Shown here piece after piece: positions 1 to 7,943 of a DNA stretch of 17,110 nt. A program made the translations under genes and the position numbers. This stretch comes from JAEUIA01 sp034440255 (GTDB lineage Bacteria; Planctomycetota; UBA1135; GCA-002686595), in contig JAWXBU010000020.1 in NCBI GenBank assembly GCA_034440255.1, positions 1-17,110 on the forward strand, written 5' to 3'. The notes under the pieces were generated by a model. The model did no database searches, was not told the origin of the DNA, and worked only from the letters and a program-made list of their open reading frames with translations. How positions within the stretch are numbered: position 1 is the first letter of the stretch; every line of letters starts with the position of its first letter.

Positions 1-18
1 CGAATTCGCCGCAGCGGG

Positions 19-2091
19 TCACGGACCCCAAATCAACTGCACCCCATTCGTCAAATTGAACCTCTCACTCGCACAAAACGACGAGTTCTCGCGATACCAC
101 GCTTGATACGTCTTCGCGTCGCCCGCCACCGCGAGTCCTTGAACGTGCACGAGCGCCTGCGCCCCGCTCGGATACGACGACGTGTCGCTCGATGCGAACG
201 TGATCCCGAGTTGCATACGCACGCCGCCGACACACAACAATCCATCCCCGAGCGGCGTGATCGCCTGCGAGCTCCCCTGGAAGTAGAGCGCCGGTCCATT
301 CGGCACTCGAGTCGACGTCAACGTCAGCGTGTCCGCCACGATGCTCGCCACGCCGCTCGCGCGCAGTCTTCCTCCGAAGCCCAGTGACGAAGTGCAGCCC
401 TCGTCGTTGCCGACGAACGAGTTGTTGCCGCATGGGCACGCCGTCCCCGAACCGTCACCGACACACACGTTCGTGAATGCAGTGCCGGACGAAGGCACTT
501 CCACGGCCGCCGTCACGCTCAGCGGCGCACCCACTTTCCACAGGCCCAACGTCGCGAGCCCCGCAATCGGCGCCGTGTTCGCATCGAAGCGGAAGTTGTA
601 CGTCGTGCCCCAGCGCAGAGCGTTCGCGTTCGCGTCGACCGCCTGCGTTTCGCACGCCCACGTGACCGCCGACGCACTGCGCGTCATCGTCCAATCGGTG
701 TTGGTGAAGTTCGCCGACGCATTCCCATCGCCGTTCCTGTATTCGACGTCGTGGAACTCAGCGTTCGTGACGACCACGTTCGAGGGCACCGGAATCGAGA
801 GTGATCCGCCGTTGCGATCCGAGTTCATGTTGTAGACGGCGTACTCGTAGTGGAACTGTCCGCCGCCCAAGTTCGTCGTCTTGAATCCGACGACGAAGAG
901 CCCGTCACCCGCGACTTGCAGGTCGTTCAGCGTCACGCCCGGCTCGGCCACAGGCCACGCGCGAATCGCCGATCGCTCGCGCTGTGTCGTCGCAGCGAGC
1001 GCGAAGCTCGTCCCCGCTGCATTGACGGTGAGCTCACGGTAGCTCGCGTTGTTGTTCTGATTGCCGGCCGCTGCGTCGTCGGGAGTGACGTACTGCCCTT
1101 CGCCGAAGTAGCGCACGCCCGCAGAGGTGTCGACGTCCGCCTGCAGGTACTGGAGTCTGCGCGCCGGGCTCCCGGTCCAACCCGGATTCGCGGGCGGATA
1201 GCTGTATGCACCCGTAAGCGCATTGACCTGCCAACGGGGACCGAGCCCCGATTGAGAACCGTTGCGGCCCGCCGTGTACGGATCCGCGCAATTCACGCCG
1301 AGCGAGGACCCGTCCGTGCCTTGGCAGTTCGTGCAGCACAGCGTGTTACTGAGCGCGAAAAATCCGTGCTTGAGCCAGCTCAGGCCGATCTGCTCGAAGC
1401 GACCGGATCCGTTCACTGCGCGGTAACGGTACAGACTGCCGCCGATCACCGGATGCTGGTTGTTGCCCGCGATCCACGACAAATTCACGGTGCCGACGTT
1501 GCACGAAATCGTGCCGAGCGAAATCGCGTCGAGTCCGTTCAGGCTCGCGTAGTTGGCGACCTCCTGCAGGTCGCCGACGATGACGTCGGGGCCAACCGAC
1601 ACACCGCACGGCGGCGGCGGCGTGAACACCGCGATGTCCATGTTGCCTGTTCCGCCACCGCTACCCGGGTAAGCTCCGAACTGGATCAAGTAGACGTTGC
1701 CGCTCGTCGCGCTGAATTGCAGCGATGATTGCGTGCTGCACGCATCATCGTTGCACGCGATCGCGGCAGCAGCGGGACACGTCGATCCGGCGTAGACGGC
1801 CACCTTCGTGTCGTAGATCGCGGTGCAGCACGAGAGAGCGAACGAGCCGGTGCTCGGCGCCGTCCACGCGAACCACACGTCCGTCTCGATCGCGGTCTGG
1901 CCGAAGAAGTTGCAGAGAGGATTCGCTTGTCCTTCGGCACTCGTCGTCGCTGTCGTCGTGTTGAATGCGAACGCTCCGACGCCGGCGATGGCGGTCGGTG
2001 CCGTGCACGAGTCGGTGCCTTGGGCGAATGCAACGGGTGCGAGTGCAGCGAAGACTGCGAACGAAGCAAGGAGGGAAGTGACACGCCTCAT
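19..2091 (-). CDS. Secreted multidomain protein with planctomycete-type C-terminal cysteine module
   Basis: A 690-residue predicted exported protein of unknown function. Residues 1-23 form a signal peptide (positive n-region, hydrophobic core, AFA-Q cleavage site). Residues about 25-157 look like a cysteine-containing beta-sandwich related to pre-peptidase C-terminal domains (DVWFAWTAP, ACNDDAC, YLIQFG). Residues about 165-540 form a second module recurring in secreted planctomycete proteins (GPDVIVGDL, HPVIGG, RFEQIGLSWLKHGF, SGLGPR). Residues 543-690 form the terminal module (CxGDGSGTACPCGN, GDGLLCVGG, YQAWYR, FNLTNGVQLIW). The start is supported by GGAG (complement of 2100-2103) 8 nt before the ATG. 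It is divergent from the gene at 2424. No catalytic motif was seen, so a surface or extracellular adhesive/structural role is only a guess. Module assignments are from memory. Confidence 0.85.
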   Translation of the reverse strand: MRRVTSLLASFAVFAALAPVAFAQGTDSCTAPTAIAGVGAFAFNTTTATTSAEGQANPLCNFFGQTAIETDVWFAWTAPSTGSFALSCCTAIYDTKVAVYAGSTCPAAAAIACNDDACSTQSSLQFSATSGNVYLIQFGAYPGSGGGTGNMDIAVFTPPPPCGVSVGPDVIVGDLQEVANYASLNGLDAISLGTISCNVGTVNLSWIAGNNQHPVIGGSLYRYRAVNGSGRFEQIGLSWLKHGFFALSNTLCCTNCQGTDGSSLGVNCADPYTAGRNGSQSGLGPRWQVNALTGAYSYPPANPGWTGSPARRLQYLQADVDTSAGVRYFGEGQYVTPDDAAAGNQNNNASYRELTVNAAGTSFALAATTQRERSAIRAWPVAEPGVTLNDLQVAGDGLFVVGFKTTNLGGGQFHYEYAVYNMNSDRNGGSLSIPVPSNVVVTNAEFHDVEYRNGDGNASANFTNTDWTMTRSASAVTWACETQAVDANANALRWGTTYNFRFDANTAPIAGLATLGLWKVGAPLSVTAAVEVPSSGTAFTNVCVGDGSGTACPCGNNSFVGNDEGCTSSLGFGGRLRASGVASIVADTLTLTSTRVPNGPALYFQGSSQAITPLGDGLLCVGGVRMQLGITFASSDTSSYPSGAQALVHVQGLAVAGDAKTYQAWYRENSSFCASERFNLTNGVQLIWGP

Positions 2092-2423
2092 GATCAGAAC
2101 TCCGTCGAAAAGCGGGTGAAGTCGAAAACGGATGCGAGAACGAAGCGTGAGCCTACATGAGAGGCTCTGAGTGCGCTGCTTCGAACGGGCGAGTGATTCG
2201 GCGGTCTGACGGTCGCACGCCTGCGGCGCCTAGGAACCTGCCACACGCGACCGACTCCGTCCGGAGCAGCGCGCACGGTGTGCATTGCTGTGACCACGAT
2301 GCGCCTTCCGACTATGAGCGCGCACTACGCCAACGGTGAAGAGTGCGGGCTGCGCGAAACGTGTCGGCCTCGACTCGTCACGAGCGCGAGCGGCGGCTAA
2401 CGTGGGTCCTGAGGTTCTCCAAG
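2092..2423. other. Divergent intergenic region between two secreted-protein genes
   Basis: About 330 bp separate two divergent genes, so both promoters should lie here. The only clear signals are the Shine-Dalgarno sequences next to each gene: GGAG on the minus strand (2100-2103) and GAGG on the plus strand (2411-2414). Short open frames on both strands have arginine-rich composition and no recognisable motifs. I see no tRNA, convincing inverted repeat or clear -35/-10 pair. Confidence 0.5.
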
Positions 2424-4661
2424 ATGATGCACCGCTTATCCTTCGTCGTTGTCGCGCTCGCCCTGGGTTTCGTTTCGCTCGCGAGCGCTCAAACCGACAC
2501 GAAATCTCCTGCCGGATTGCCCCAAGGCACGTCGCGCGAGCAGATGTGGTTCGCGCCGACCGAGGAAGATTGGAAGAAGCCGTGCTCGATCCCCTGGCAG
2601 CGCAGTTGGGAGGACGCGTTGATCGTCGCGAAGGAATCGAAGAAGGCGATCCTCGTGTGCATCAACATGGACGGCGAGATCGCGAGTGAACACTACGCCG
2701 GCGTGCGTTACCGCGATCCAGCTATCGTGAAGTTGTACGAGGCGTACATTCCCGTCATCGCTTCGGTGTATCGGCACACACCGCGCGATCATGACGAGGA
2801 GGGCAATCGCATTCCGTGCCCGCGCTTCGGAACAGTCACGTGCGGCGAGCACATCACGATCGAACCCATCCTGTTCGAGAAGTTCATGGAGGGCAAACGC
2901 ATCTCGCCGCGACACATCGGCGTCGAAGTCGAGGAAGCCAACGCGGAGATGTACGACGTCTACTACGCGTGGGACACCGACACGATCTTCAACAACTTGA
3001 AGGAAGGCGTGGCCAATCGGAAGTACACGCCGACTCCGATCAATCGATCGGACAAGAAGATCGAAGAGCGCGTCGAGAGCGTCGCGGCGGAGGACCGCGT
3101 GGCCGTCGAACAGGCGTACAAGAAAGGCGATCACGGGGTACGGCGATCGTTGTTGGCTGCAGCGTCGAAGCGCGGCGGAGATGCGCCGACGGACTTGTTG
3201 CGGCTCTCGATCTTCGGGCTCGACGAGGATTTGAAGCGCATCGCCCGCGAAACCTTGGCGCAGGGCACGTCGGAGCGCTCGATCGACCTGATCCTCGAGG
3301 CGTTGCGCTCGCCGATGCCGGCCGAAGAGCGCGAGGCTCTCGTCGCGGCTCTGCGTCGCATCGGCGAAACGTCGGCGCGCGCGCGCACGCTCGCGACGGT
3401 GTACGAAGGCTTGAAGGTCACGACGTCGTCAGTGGACGTCGAGGCATGGACGAAGGCCATGGGCGGCGGCGGTTCGTACGAGGCTCCGACGACGGATCGA
3501 ACGACTCTGCAAAACAAGCTCGAAACGCGCGCGCGCGCTTTCGAGTCGAAACCCGAGGACGCCGGCGCGCGACTCGACTACGCCGAATCGATCCTCGCTG
3601 TCGCGTTGGGCACGCAGTCGGAACGGCGCTTTGCACGCGTGATGTACGAAGACGCCGAAGCCTCGGCTCTCGCTGCCGAAAAACTCGGGATTACCGGTTG
3701 GCGCGTCGATGCGGCGATCGCGATCGCGACGTACAACCTGGGGCGCGCCGATGTCGCGTTCGTGCGCGCCGGAGCGGCCGTGAAGAACATGCCGCCGGAT
3801 GCTGCGAGCGTGACGTCGGCGTCGGTGATGGCGCTCTTCGCCGAGTCGCGCCAGCGCGCGATCGCAAAAGCGTCGAAGGACAAGGCGACGTGGCCGCCGC
3901 AGTGGCTCACCGACGTGAACGCGGCGTATTCCGTGCTCGCCAAGCATCCGTTCGGCACGGACCGGCAAGTGGTCGCGCACTACGACTTCTTGAATTCACT
4001 GCAAGCGACCGGCGAAGCGGCGAACGTGCTCGACGCCGGCCTTGCGCGTTTCAAGGACTCGTGGATCCTGCACGATCGAATGCGCACGCGCATCCTGGCC
4101 GAACGCGGTGTCGACGGGTTGGAGCTCGTCTACAACGCAATGTTGGCCGAGCCGAACGCGTCGCCGAATCTCGAGGCGTTCGCAGGTTACGCCACGCTCG
4201 TCGCGGCCGAATTCAAGCGCCGTGCTCAGAAGCAGGATCAGGCCGACGCCGCGTACCAACGTGGAATCGCGCTGTACGACAAGTGGATTGCGCGCGATGT
4301 AGCGAACAAGGCGACGGGCGATCACTTCGTCGCGTTGGCGTTGGCCGGCCGCGCACGATTGGCATTGGAACGTGGTGAGCTCGATCTCGCGCTCGACCTG
4401 ATCACGACTTCGTTCAAACGCGGACCGAGCGCCGCTGCGTCGCCGGATGGTCTGAATCTCACGCCGGTCGACACGGCCAAATTGCTGCGCACCAAGCTCG
4501 CTCAGGCCGAAAAGCCCGAGATGCTCGCGCAACTTCAAGCCGCAATCGCCGCACTCGATCCCGAGATGCTGAAGATGCCCGAGTGGGAACGCGAGATCCC
4601 CGGCGCACGTCCGACGAATCGCGAGCCGCGTCGTCCGGCTCCCCAGGCTCCGCCGAAGTAG
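2424..4661 (+). CDS. Secreted thioredoxin-like and TPR-like repeat protein
   Basis: A 745-residue exported protein. An upstream in-frame ATG at 2343 exists, but the ATG at 2424 (or 2427) is preferred. GAGG at 2411-2414 lies 9 nt upstream, and translation from there begins directly with a signal peptide (hydrophobic core, cleavage near ASAQ, residue 23). Residues about 45-200 resemble the thioredoxin-like domain of planctomycete secreted proteins: SWEDALIVAKESKKAILV is the helix/strand that precedes the active site. The CxxC redox motif is absent, with MDGEIASEHY in its place, so a thiol-disulfide oxidoreductase role is unlikely. The rest is alanine-rich amphipathic helix consistent with HEAT/TPR-type repeats, ending in a proline/arginine-rich tail. 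It probably acts as an envelope scaffold or chaperone-like factor. The function is unknown. Confidence 0.82.
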   Translation: MMHRLSFVVVALALGFVSLASAQTDTKSPAGLPQGTSREQMWFAPTEEDWKKPCSIPWQRSWEDALIVAKESKKAILVCINMDGEIASEHYAGVRYRDPAIVKLYEAYIPVIASVYRHTPRDHDEEGNRIPCPRFGTVTCGEHITIEPILFEKFMEGKRISPRHIGVEVEEANAEMYDVYYAWDTDTIFNNLKEGVANRKYTPTPINRSDKKIEERVESVAAEDRVAVEQAYKKGDHGVRRSLLAAASKRGGDAPTDLLRLSIFGLDEDLKRIARETLAQGTSERSIDLILEALRSPMPAEEREALVAALRRIGETSARARTLATVYEGLKVTTSSVDVEAWTKAMGGGGSYEAPTTDRTTLQNKLETRARAFESKPEDAGARLDYAESILAVALGTQSERRFARVMYEDAEASALAAEKLGITGWRVDAAIAIATYNLGRADVAFVRAGAAVKNMPPDAASVTSASVMALFAESRQRAIAKASKDKATWPPQWLTDVNAAYSVLAKHPFGTDRQVVAHYDFLNSLQATGEAANVLDAGLARFKDSWILHDRMRTRILAERGVDGLELVYNAMLAEPNASPNLEAFAGYATLVAAEFKRRAQKQDQADAAYQRGIALYDKWIARDVANKATGDHFVALALAGRARLALERGELDLALDLITTSFKRGPSAAASPDGLNLTPVDTAKLLRTKLAQAEKPEMLAQLQAAIAALDPEMLKMPEWEREIPGARPTNREPRRPAPQAPPK

Positions 4662-4673
4662 TCGTACAGGCCG

Positions 4674-5018
4674 ATGTCTGCTCTTCTCGATGGCTGGGTC
4701 TCGAGAGCAGCGCAAAGCGAATCCCGGCGGATACGATGTGTCGGCAAGCACCGCTCTTCACCGCCAGCCCCCGACTTCGCGAGTAAACTGGGAACTCGCG
4801 CACGCCGACTCGAATCACAGGCTTTGAAACTGCCGGCGCGAGAGCGTGCCCGCCTCGCTGTGATGTTGATCACGAGCCTGGATGACGAAGTGGATGAAGA
4901 GACCGATGATCTCGGGGCTGGGGAGGCGGAGTCGCGTCTCGAATCCATCTTGACCAAGAAGGTCAAGACCAAGGCCGCGGGAGGAGTCTTCAAGCGAGCA
5001 CGGTCAACATTGCGGTGA
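4674..5018 (+). CDS. Antitoxin of a type II toxin-antitoxin pair (addiction-module component family)
   Basis: A small acidic-tailed protein upstream of, and overlapping by 4 bp, a ParE/RelE-type toxin. Residues about 43-110 match the short addiction-module antitoxins: a helix rich in Leu/Ala/Arg (ALKLPARERARLAVML), then SLDDEVDEE, then a glutamate/lysine-rich C-terminus ending in VFKRAR. Family members are usually about 70-80 residues. Here the only in-frame ATG gives 114, and the first 38 residues do not resemble the family. The true start may be a non-ATG codon further in, such as CTG 4788 or TTG 4824. There is no good ribosome-binding site before 4674. The ATG at 4674 is 12 nt after the preceding stop. 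It should bind and neutralise the downstream toxin and repress the pair. Confidence 0.68.
   Translation: MSALLDGWVSRAAQSESRRIRCVGKHRSSPPAPDFASKLGTRARRLESQALKLPARERARLAVMLITSLDDEVDEETDDLGAGEAESRLESILTKKVKTKAAGGVFKRARSTLR
4678..4710 (+). repeat. Hairpin downstream of the thioredoxin-like gene, overlapping the antitoxin's 5' end
   Basis: CTGCT (4678-4682) pairs with AGCAG (4706-4710), and CTCGA (4686-4690) pairs with TCGAG (4701-4705), leaving a 3-nt bulge and a 10-nt loop. It follows the stop codon at 4659-4661 by 16 nt. It has no T-run, so it is a weak terminator candidate. It could instead affect translation of the toxin-antitoxin transcript. Confidence 0.4.
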
Positions 5019-5308
5019 GACGCTCGAAATTTCATCCCGATGCAGAAGCTGAATTCGTTGCCGCTGGGGTGTTTTACGACTCGAAGCGAAACGGTTCGGG
5101 GATGGAGTTCATCACCGAGGTCGAACGGGCTGTTCGGATCGCAGCGACGATTCCGAAAGCAGGGACCCCGTTCTCGAAGCGACTCCGTCGTCTACTCGCT
5201 CAGCGCTTTCCGTACGCCATCCGCTACCGAATCGATCGAAGCACAGTGTTGATCATCGCCGTCGCCCACCTTCACCGGCGACCGGCATTCTGGCGGAAGC
5301 GGATGTGA
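5015..5308 (+). CDS. RelE/ParE-family toxin
   Basis: A 97-residue basic protein of the ParE/RelE superfamily. The family pattern is visible: FHPDAEAEFVAAGVFYDSKR (first strand and helix), GMEFITEVERAVRIAATIP (second helix), GTPFSKRLRRLLAQRFPYAIRYRID (central strands) and a C-terminal VAHLHRRPAFWRKR, which matches the H-x-x-R-x-P-x-x-W ending common in this family. It starts at GTG 5015, overlapping the antitoxin stop in a GTGA arrangement that implies translational coupling. Family members either cleave mRNA on ribosomes (RelE) or poison gyrase (ParE). The sequence alone does not decide which, although the C-terminal pattern leans to the ParE side. The length is normal and no key segment is missing. 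Confidence 0.85.
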   Translation: MRRSKFHPDAEAEFVAAGVFYDSKRNGSGMEFITEVERAVRIAATIPKAGTPFSKRLRRLLAQRFPYAIRYRIDRSTVLIIAVAHLHRRPAFWRKRM

Positions 5309-5347
5309 GGATGGCGGTACTCGACACCGTTCGAACGACGGCGAAGG

Positions 5348-6274
5348 TCAGTCCTTGCGCAAGAAGTCGACGAGATCTTTCTCGAGCTCGGCCAGGCCGT
5401 ATTCCTGCACGGTCAAGCAGCGGTAGACGATCTTCGCCAGCGGCTCAGGCGTGTTCGGATTCAGATCCTTCGGCGGCGGATATGAGAGGAAGTAGCTGAG
5501 CGACATGCGTTCGACTTCGCCGCCGACTTCGCGACCCGCGTATTGCCACGGCACTTCGTCGAACGGCAGCACGCCGGTGAGGATCTCGTACAGCATCACG
5601 CCGATGCCCATCACGTCGGCCTTGCTGCTGCGCAAGAGCAGCGGGTTGTAGTGCGGCGTGGTCGTGATGACTCCGCGCTCGTTCATGCGCAACGCCGGAT
5701 CGAGCATCACGACCGAACCCGACGGCTTGACGAGGATGTTCTCGGGCTTCAAATCGCCGTGGTAGGGGAACGTACCCGAACGCTCGAGCTTCATCAGCGA
5801 ACGCACGATCGTGAGGAACCAGTTCAGTCGAATGCCTTCGAGTGCGCGGATTTTTTCGCGCAGCGTCTTGCCGCGCGCGTACTCCATCGCGAGGACGGGA
5901 CGACCTTCGTGCATGAAGCACTCGCGCAACGCGACGACGTTCGGACTCTTCACGGCGCGCAGCACCTCAGCTTCGGCGCGCAACGTGTCGTCGATCTCGT
6001 GTACGTCGAGGAAGTCGATGCGCACTCCGTCTTGACGGAAGAAGATCGCTTCCGCCGGAGTTTCGTCGGGACTGATGCCTTCGGGGCGACGTTGCGCGGT
6101 GATCTCGAGGAAGCGCGTGACGTAACGACCGCCTCCGGCGACGTCACCGATCTTGAGCGCGACCTTGCGGCCTTCCGTGTCTTCGGCCAGGTAGACGAGG
6201 GCGAAACCACCGCGCGCGAGGAATTCCACGACGCGGTAGGAGCCGATGCGCTCGCCTGCTTCCAGTTTGATCAT
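5348..6274 (-). CDS. Divergent serine/threonine protein kinase, soluble
   Basis: A 308-residue single-domain protein kinase with no membrane segment or sensor domain. Visible elements: glycine-rich loop (residues 19-30, ARGGFALVYLAE), ATP-anchoring lysine K41 in VALK, hinge near LAMEYARGKT (128-137), catalytic loop YHGDLKPENI (171-180, with D174, K176 and N179), metal-binding position D192 in LDPAL, and helix F ADVMGIGVMLYEILTG (219-234). Several positions are non-canonical. HRD is HGD, DFG is DPA, and the APE motif is replaced by NPLLLR. The K41-to-helix-C interval carries an insertion of roughly 40 residues (about 45-95). The essential K, D, N and D residues remain, so catalysis is plausible but perhaps weak or atypical. 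Substrate unknown. It converges with the toxin gene across 39 bp. Confidence 0.88.
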   Translation of the reverse strand: MIKLEAGERIGSYRVVEFLARGGFALVYLAEDTEGRKVALKIGDVAGGGRYVTRFLEITAQRRPEGISPDETPAEAIFFRQDGVRIDFLDVHEIDDTLRAEAEVLRAVKSPNVVALRECFMHEGRPVLAMEYARGKTLREKIRALEGIRLNWFLTIVRSLMKLERSGTFPYHGDLKPENILVKPSGSVVMLDPALRMNERGVITTTPHYNPLLLRSSKADVMGIGVMLYEILTGVLPFDEVPWQYAGREVGGEVERMSLSYFLSYPPPKDLNPNTPEPLAKIVYRCLTVQEYGLAELEKDLVDFLRKD

Positions 6275-6476
6275 GATGTGAGGAACCGTTGCGTACAGGG
6301 AATGACACGGCGGCGGAGCGTTGCCGCGGAAGTCGTTTCGAGTGGGAAGAGCGCGCGGGTTCTAGGCCGACCCGTTGGACGCTGCATTCAATGTCGGGCG
6401 CGAAGCCCGAGAGCTTCAGTTCCGTCGCGCGGCAGTCTTGGAAACGAGACGAGGCGGGCGGCGAGATGAAAAATCT

Positions 6477-6890
6477 CTAGCGCGGAGCAGATTTCGAGCG
6501 CTTTTCACTCAAGCGCGCGAGATCCGTGACGATCATGCGCGCCGTCTCCGAAGCGTCGAGCACGAGACGTGCGCCCTTCTCGATCGTGCCGGTCCCGAGC
6601 CACTCGGGATCACGCTGATGCGGGCGGTAACGGTAGGCGCGCCCCGAACTGTCGACGATGCCGAGCTCTTGGTTGTGCTCGTTGCGAATGGAGTAGTACG
6701 TCTCGGGAGCGGTGTCGCCCGACTGAAAACGCACGACGTATCCGACGAGGCGATCCGTTTCGCGCATTTCCCACGCGAACACCGGCTCCGAGCGCATCAC
6801 GATCGCCGAGCCCATGTTCGGCGGAGAAGACGTCGTCGTCGTGCGACAACCGGCGACGAGCGCGAGCGGAAGAATCAACCGACGGAGCAT
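6477..6890 (-). CDS. Small predicted lipoprotein, unknown function
   Basis: A 137-residue protein with a lipoprotein signal peptide: MLRR, a hydrophobic stretch, then the lipobox LVAGC with C15 as the lipidated cysteine. A longer open frame reaches back to 7292, but it overlaps the divergent aminopeptidase gene and its N-terminal part is arginine/serine-rich noise. The ATG at 6890, which places the signal sequence first, is therefore chosen. The mature part is mixed beta-type sequence (FAWEMRETDRLVGYVVRF, YYSIRNEHNQELGIVDSSGR, YRYRPH) with no family I recognise. It suggests a small beta-rich envelope domain that reports or modifies a value by text-like repeats of strands. It is divergent from the aminopeptidase gene across 59 bp, which must hold both promoters. 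Confidence 0.72.
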   Translation of the reverse strand: MLRRLILPLALVAGCRTTTTSSPPNMGSAIVMRSEPVFAWEMRETDRLVGYVVRFQSGDTAPETYYSIRNEHNQELGIVDSSGRAYRYRPHQRDPEWLGTGTIEKGARLVLDASETARMIVTDLARLSEKRSKSAPR

Positions 6891-6949
6891 CGGAGCAGTA
6901 TCGGAAGGAACGCGCTCGTCCTCAAATCGCCGCGCGGATCCGCTCTGGT

Positions 6950-7858
6950 ATGCTCCACCGCGTGGAACCCTACGCACTCGATTGTTTTCGCAAGGCCGGT
7001 CGCATCGCGGCCGAATGTCGTGAGTGGGCCAAGCTGAACATCCAGCCCGGCGTGTCGATCCGCAACGTGCTCGAGACGGTCGAGGACACGATTCGCGCGC
7101 GCGGTGCTCAGCCCGGTTTTCCTGCGCAATCCAGCCGCAATTTCGTCGCCGCGCACTACTGCTCGAGCCCCGAGGACGATCAGTGCTACGCCGAGAACGA
7201 CTGCGTGAAGGTCGACATCGGCGTGCACGTCGACGGGTACATCGCGGACACGGCGGCGACGGTCGACCTGTCGAAGGACAAGCGTTGGACACCGCTCATC
7301 GAAAGTTCACGCAACGCACTGGCTGCGGCGATCGCGACCTTGGGTGACGGCGTGCAAGTCGGCGACGTCGGCGGTGCGATCGAGCGCACGATCATGGCCG
7401 CGGGTTTCCAGCCCGTGCGCAACTTGACCGGTCACGGGCTCGCGCGCTGGAAAGTGCACACGTCACCTCAGATTCCGAATTACGCCGAGCGCGGCGCCGG
7501 CACGTTCAAGACCGGGATGGTGTTCGCGATCGAACCGTTCGCGAGCACGGGCCGCGGCTACATTCGCGAAGCGGGCAAAGCGGAAGTGTTCATGCTGGTG
7601 CGTCCGCCGATGAAGGCGAAGACGCTCGACAAGGAAGTGTTGAAAGCGATCGAAGCGTGGCGCGGTTTGCCGATTGCGCGCAGGTACTTCAATCATCTCG
7701 ATCGCGATGCGGTCGAAGACACTCTGACGAAACTCGCGCGCCAAGGATCACTGGTGCGCTATCCGCCGCTGGTCGAGGACGAAGGCGTGATGGTCGCGCA
7801 ATACGAACACTCGATCTATCTCGGTCCGGATGGCCCGGAAATCCTGACGCAGGGTTGA
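6950..7858 (+). CDS. map: Type II methionine aminopeptidase (M24 family)
   Basis: A 302-residue metalloprotease predicted to remove the initiator methionine from nascent cytoplasmic proteins. All five metal ligands of the pita-bread fold are visible: D89 (VKVDIG), D100 (YIADTA), H162 (LTGHGL), E195 (AIEPFA) and E286 (QYEHSI). The substrate-binding histidine is H69 in FVAAHY. The spacing, the AAHY motif and the roughly 65-residue insert between E195 and E286 (including GLPIARRYFN and GSLVRYPPLVE) match the archaeal/eukaryotic type II form, not the usual bacterial type I enzyme. The length is close to that of archaeal enzymes. The start is ATG 6950. GTG 6962 is an alternative, and neither has a strong ribosome-binding site. 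Confidence 0.9.
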   Translation: MLHRVEPYALDCFRKAGRIAAECREWAKLNIQPGVSIRNVLETVEDTIRARGAQPGFPAQSSRNFVAAHYCSSPEDDQCYAENDCVKVDIGVHVDGYIADTAATVDLSKDKRWTPLIESSRNALAAAIATLGDGVQVGDVGGAIERTIMAAGFQPVRNLTGHGLARWKVHTSPQIPNYAERGAGTFKTGMVFAIEPFASTGRGYIREAGKAEVFMLVRPPMKAKTLDKEVLKAIEAWRGLPIARRYFNHLDRDAVEDTLTKLARQGSLVRYPPLVEDEGVMVAQYEHSIYLGPDGPEILTQG

Positions 7859-7864
7859 GGCTCG

Positions 7865-7896
7865 TCGAGTCGGCGGTCCGTCGCGCCACGACTCGA
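7865..7896. terminator. Perfect 8-bp inverted repeat after the aminopeptidase gene
   Basis: TCGAGTCG (7865-7872) pairs perfectly with CGACTCGA (7889-7896) around a 16-nt loop, beginning 7 nt after the stop at 7858. It lies between convergent genes, where a bidirectional terminator would be expected. There is no T-run on either strand, so intrinsic termination is doubtful. Confidence 0.35.
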
Positions 7897-7943
7897 AGTG
7901 TCGTCCTCATCCGAGCGTCGCATCGCGCACTGCACGCTTGGCT

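Noticed and set aside
2816..4378. A long open frame of 520 codons in another frame of the thioredoxin-like gene
   Set aside because: Its product is dominated by arginine and glycine with no domain. It is a by-product of GC-rich codon use in the real gene. Similar long overlapping frames inside mutS (10526-11794 and 9538-10929) and opposite the first gene (850-1728) were rejected for the same reason.
6891..7292. N-terminal extension of the small lipoprotein
   Set aside because: It would overlap the aminopeptidase gene on the other strand and bury the lipoprotein signal sequence inside the protein.
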